The notes beneath the pieces were generated by a model. That model did no database searches, had not been told where the DNA came from, and worked only from the letters and a program-made list of their open reading frames with translations. From Rhodococcus wratislaviensis (GTDB lineage Bacteria > Actinomycetota > Actinomycetes > Mycobacteriales > Mycobacteriaceae): 64,000 bases of DNA. Position 1 is the stretch's first letter; each line of letters starts with the position of its first letter. The stretch covers positions 1-64,000 of the forward strand of contig NZ_UAUI01000028.1 of the NCBI RefSeq assembly GCF_900455735.1, read 5' to 3'. Below are positions 61,738 through 64,000 of the stretch, in pieces. Made by a program: the position numbers and the translations under genes.

Positions 61738-62012
61738 GGGTGTCGTCTTCCGTTCTGGTCGGTGGCCGTGGCGCGGGCCGACGCGGCTCTCTCTGCGGCG
61801 CTCACCACTATCGAGGTGCAGCTACACGCCGACGTGGATCCATGCGAACACTGTCACCGAACGGTGACGGAATGGGAATCGTTCGGATCGCGCAGATTCA
61901 GTGGAAGGTCTCGAGCGGATCGACGAACCGTCCACCCCGGCAGCCTCCGTGCCGTCGACAGGTGTGCGGCGGGATCCGGTGCAGAAGTCGACCGGGCACG
62001 GCCGGTTACGGA

Positions 62013-62039
62013 TTGGGGCACAAGACGCGGCATTATCTT
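62013..62039 (+). promoter_or_regulatory. Candidate promoter for a leaderless methyltransferase mRNA
   Basis: A -10-like TATCTT (62034-62039) lies seven bases before GTG 62046, and TTGGGG (62013-62018) is a possible weak -35 with a 15-base spacer. The lack of a Shine-Dalgarno sequence fits a leaderless transcript, common in actinobacteria. Confidence 0.35.
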
Positions 62040-62042
62040 GGT

Positions 62043-62840
62043 GTGGTGGGCGATGACTCTTGGGCCGGTTTGGCTGACCAATTTGCCGATGAGGCGTATG
62101 CCTCGGTGAAGGGACGCGTGCGCACCTATGTGCTGCACCAGCAGCTGCTGGAGCATTTGCCGGCGCCTCCAGCGTCTGTGCTCGACGTCGGCGGCGGCGC
62201 AGGTCATCAATCGTTCCCGCTGGCCCACGCCGGTTACGACGTGACGCTGCTCGACCCGTCGTCGGCGATGCTCGACAAAGCTCGACAGCGACTCCAGCAG
62301 TTGCCTGATGAGGCGCAGCGACGGGTGACGCTCGTGGAGGCCGACGGTGAGAACGCCGACGAGGCGGTGAACGGTCAACGCTTCGCCGCCGTCTTGTGTC
62401 ATGGCGTGCTCGGATACCTGGAGCGGCCGGAGCCATTGGTCGAACAGCTGTGCCGGTGTACTGCTGCCGGCGGCGTCGTCTCGATCAAGGCGGGCAACGC
62501 GAAGGCGATGGCTGTGCGCCCGGCCTTGGAAAGGCGATGGGACGACGCTCTGGCATCGTTCGACACCAGGGGAGAGGTCGGGGTGCTGGGAGTGCCTACT
62601 CGAGCCGACACGGTGGAGGAACTCAGCGAGCTCCTGCGGAGCCGCGGCGTGGAACCCCTACGCTGGTACGGGGTGTGGCTGTTTGTCGATTGGCTCGATT
62701 TCAGTGGAGCCGAGTTGGATCCCAGCGATTCGAAGCAGGTGGCGGCGGCGGCCGCAGTCGAACTCGAGGCCAGCCGACGAGACCCCTACCGTCAACTCAG
62801 TCGTGTCTTTCATCTCGTGGGACGAAAGGGCCCGAGCTGA
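62043..62840 (+). CDS. Class I SAM-dependent methyltransferase (SmtA/CmoM-like)
   Basis: About 265 aa from GTG 62043 or 62046; there is no Shine-Dalgarno sequence. Motif I is SVLDVGGGAGHQSFPLAHAG, then VTLLDPSSAMLDKARQRL and the strand-4 AAVLCHGVLGYLERPEPLVE. The N-terminus (DQFADEAYASVKGRVRTYVL) and the long C-terminus with VEELSELLRSRGVEPLRWYG and FHLVGRK resemble the CmoM/SmtA tRNA or small-molecule methyltransferases. Substrate unproven. Confidence 0.85.
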   Translation: MVGDDSWAGLADQFADEAYASVKGRVRTYVLHQQLLEHLPAPPASVLDVGGGAGHQSFPLAHAGYDVTLLDPSSAMLDKARQRLQQLPDEAQRRVTLVEADGENADEAVNGQRFAAVLCHGVLGYLERPEPLVEQLCRCTAAGGVVSIKAGNAKAMAVRPALERRWDDALASFDTRGEVGVLGVPTRADTVEELSELLRSRGVEPLRWYGVWLFVDWLDFSGAELDPSDSKQVAAAAAVELEASRRDPYRQLSRVFHLVGRKGPS

Positions 62841-62912
62841 CCGGACACAGCATGGCCAGATCGTCACCATAGTGAATCGACGGTCTTCAGCGCGGCGCGA
62901 TTGGTTGTTCGA

Positions 62913-63317
62913 TCAGCGGTTGTCGTCCCCGGGGGACGACGCATCGAGGAACCGGTCGCGGTCGACGATCGCCCGGTCGATCTCACCCGACGCGACAACC
63001 TTCCCCGAGCTGTCGATCGCTCGCACGGTGAAGGTGAGCCGATGGCCGACAGCGGCGGCTGGGGGCTCGGCAGCGATCTCGACGCCGGCGCCGACCGGCG
63101 TGGGGCCGAGGTGCTCGATTCGGACAGCGGTCCCGACCGTCGTCTGGCCCGCCCCGATGAACGGTGCGGCGCAGGCGATGGTGGCCGCCTCCATCCACGC
63201 AATCAGCCGTGGGGTCGCCAGTACCGGAACGTCACCACTGCCCAATGCGGTCGCGGTATCGGACTCACCTACCTCGTAGCGCACCGCTCTACGGTACGCC
63301 AGACGCGGGCCGGCCAT
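62913..63317 (-). CDS. Hotdog-fold thioesterase (FlK-like)
   Basis: The product is 134 aa. The fold is shown by RAVRYEVGESDTATALGSGD, VPVLATPRLIAWMEAATIAC, GTAVRIEHLGPTPVGAGVEI and GHRLTFTVRAIDSSGKVVAS. The Thr-Pro-xx-Ile/Leu-Ala-xx-Glu block includes the acidic residue of the FlK (fluoroacetyl-CoA thioesterase) type. It hydrolyses an acyl-CoA or serves as a housekeeping detoxifier. It is divergent from allE across 240 bases. Confidence 0.85.
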   Translation of the reverse strand: MAGPRLAYRRAVRYEVGESDTATALGSGDVPVLATPRLIAWMEAATIACAAPFIGAGQTTVGTAVRIEHLGPTPVGAGVEIAAEPPAAAVGHRLTFTVRAIDSSGKVVASGEIDRAIVDRDRFLDASSPGDDNR

Positions 63318-63556
63318 CTGGTCGACAATGCCGGATCGAGGTGCTTCGGGTTCGCCGGCTTGCCGGGTGGGATCGGCACTCTCGACGGGATCAATCTCCG
63401 AGGCGAAGTTCCAGTAATCGAGCAGGGGACGCCCGGGGCGGTCCTGTCACCCACATGTGATCAGCTATGTACCCATAGGACACTGGACCACAGGCGGAAA
63501 ATCGACACCACGCCGGCATGCCGCCGCCCCTATCCCGACAACCCGACAAGGACAGC

Positions 63557-64000
63557 ATGAACTACTTCGTTCCGCGAGGCGGCCTGCCGCCGCAAACCGA
63601 CCTGACCACCGACCGCGCGGTCTTCACGGAGTCCTACGCGGTCCTGCCGCGTCGCACGATGAGCGATATCACCGCCAGTCTGCTGCCACACTGGAACGGA
63701 ACCAGGGCGTGGGTGCTGGCGCGGCCGTTGTCCGGATTCGCGGAGACCTTCTCGCAGTACATCGTCGAGGTCTCGTCTGGTGGCGGTAGTGACCGTCCCG
63801 ATGCTGATCCGGGCGCCGAGGCGGTGGTGTTCGTTGTCGACGGTGCGCTGACTCTCACACTCGACGGGGTCGAGCATGCGCTGGATGCGGGCGGCTACGC
63901 ATTTCTCGCTCCCGGCGCCCGGTGGACCCTGCACAACCACGGTCCGGCCACCGCGACGTTCCATTGGATCCGCAAGACCTATCAGCAGGTCGACGGCATC
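63557..64000 (+). CDS. allE: (S)-ureidoglycine aminohydrolase AllE (YlbA), N-terminal part
   Basis: The gene starts at ATG 63557 (AAGGA five bases upstream) and runs off the right edge after 148 codons. The first of two cupin domains is visible: the N-terminus NYFVPRGGLPPQTDLTTDRA, then FTESYAVLPRRTMSDITASL, WVLARPLSGFAETFSQYIVE, VVFVVDGALTLTLDGVEHAL and a cupin strand (AFLAPGARWTLHNHG). The enzyme removes ammonia from ureidoglycine in allantoin breakdown, giving ureidoglycolate. Other allantoin genes probably follow outside the window. Confidence 0.92.
   Translation, partial: MNYFVPRGGLPPQTDLTTDRAVFTESYAVLPRRTMSDITASLLPHWNGTRAWVLARPLSGFAETFSQYIVEVSSGGGSDRPDADPGAEAVVFVVDGALTLTLDGVEHALDAGGYAFLAPGARWTLHNHGPATATFHWIRKTYQQVDGI

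Overview
The window comes from a high-GC, mycolic-acid-type actinobacterium, most likely a large-genome Rhodococcus (R. opacus / jostii / wratislaviensis type). The basis is the combination of Lsr2, a WhiB protein, an MspA-family porin, a WS/DGAT acyltransferase, an FprB-type ferredoxin reductase, a PPM-family methyltransferase and a high density of catabolic operons. No rRNA, tRNA, CRISPR array, integrase or complete insertion sequence was recognised. The genus call is an inference from gene content.

Layout. (1) 1-8634: a tightly coupled plus-strand operon. It encodes a flavin monooxygenase (cut by the window edge), a PF10118 putative metal-dependent hydrolase, a ferredoxin-reductase fusion, an SRPBCC protein, an aldehyde dehydrogenase, an SDR, a fatty acyl-CoA ligase and an acyl-CoA dehydrogenase. 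This is an oxidise-then-activate route reminiscent of the mycobacterial mymA operon. (2) 9086-17536: a minus-strand operon (two enoyl-CoA hydratases, an ADP-forming CoA ligase, a truncated hydroxyacyl-CoA dehydrogenase and a C45 amidohydrolase/acyltransferase). A divergent APC permease and an RpiR regulator go with it. All three transcription units carry the same 16-bp operator, TGCAA-N6-TTGCA. (3) 17812-24420: a DHFR-like protein, a FUSC membrane protein, a cold-shock protein with clear terminator, a membrane-tethered protein with an Lsr2-like C-terminus, Lsr2 itself and a hypothetical. (4) 24771-31881: a wax-ester synthase, a dimeric-barrel protein, two broken catabolic genes, then an AurF-like diiron oxygenase with an FprB-like reductase. 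(5) 32003-38322: DUF2267 and HPF-like stress proteins, a DHA2 exporter, an MspA porin and long gene-poor stretches. (6) 38441-39539: a graveyard in which fragments of a PucR regulator, a PHA synthase and a PHA depolymerase abut.

(7) 39610-46069: a five-gene minus-strand locus with a PucR regulator, an MFS importer, a histidine/phenylalanine ammonia-lyase homologue, a DadA-like FAD amine oxidase and a LUD-domain protein. The lyase has lost the Ala-Ser-Gly triad that forms the MIO cofactor. This is the best candidate for an undescribed catabolic system. (8) 46213-51476: a small protein under a perfect CRP-type site, a PPM methyltransferase, and an ECF sigma/anti-sigma pair divergent from a lipoprotein, a SrpA-like catalase and a cytochrome b561. 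(9) 51496-56341: two paralogous cytosine-deaminase-like amidohydrolases flank an APC permease, next to a divergent FCD-GntR regulator. (10) 56566-64000: WhiB, cystathionine beta-synthase, GNAT, an SsuD-like monooxygenase preceded by a Cys-containing leader peptide, an aldo/keto reductase, a methyltransferase, a hotdog thioesterase and the start of allE (ureidoglycine aminohydrolase).

Start codons were chosen from Shine-Dalgarno spacing and overlap with neighbours. Functions are read from motifs by eye and have not been checked by database search.
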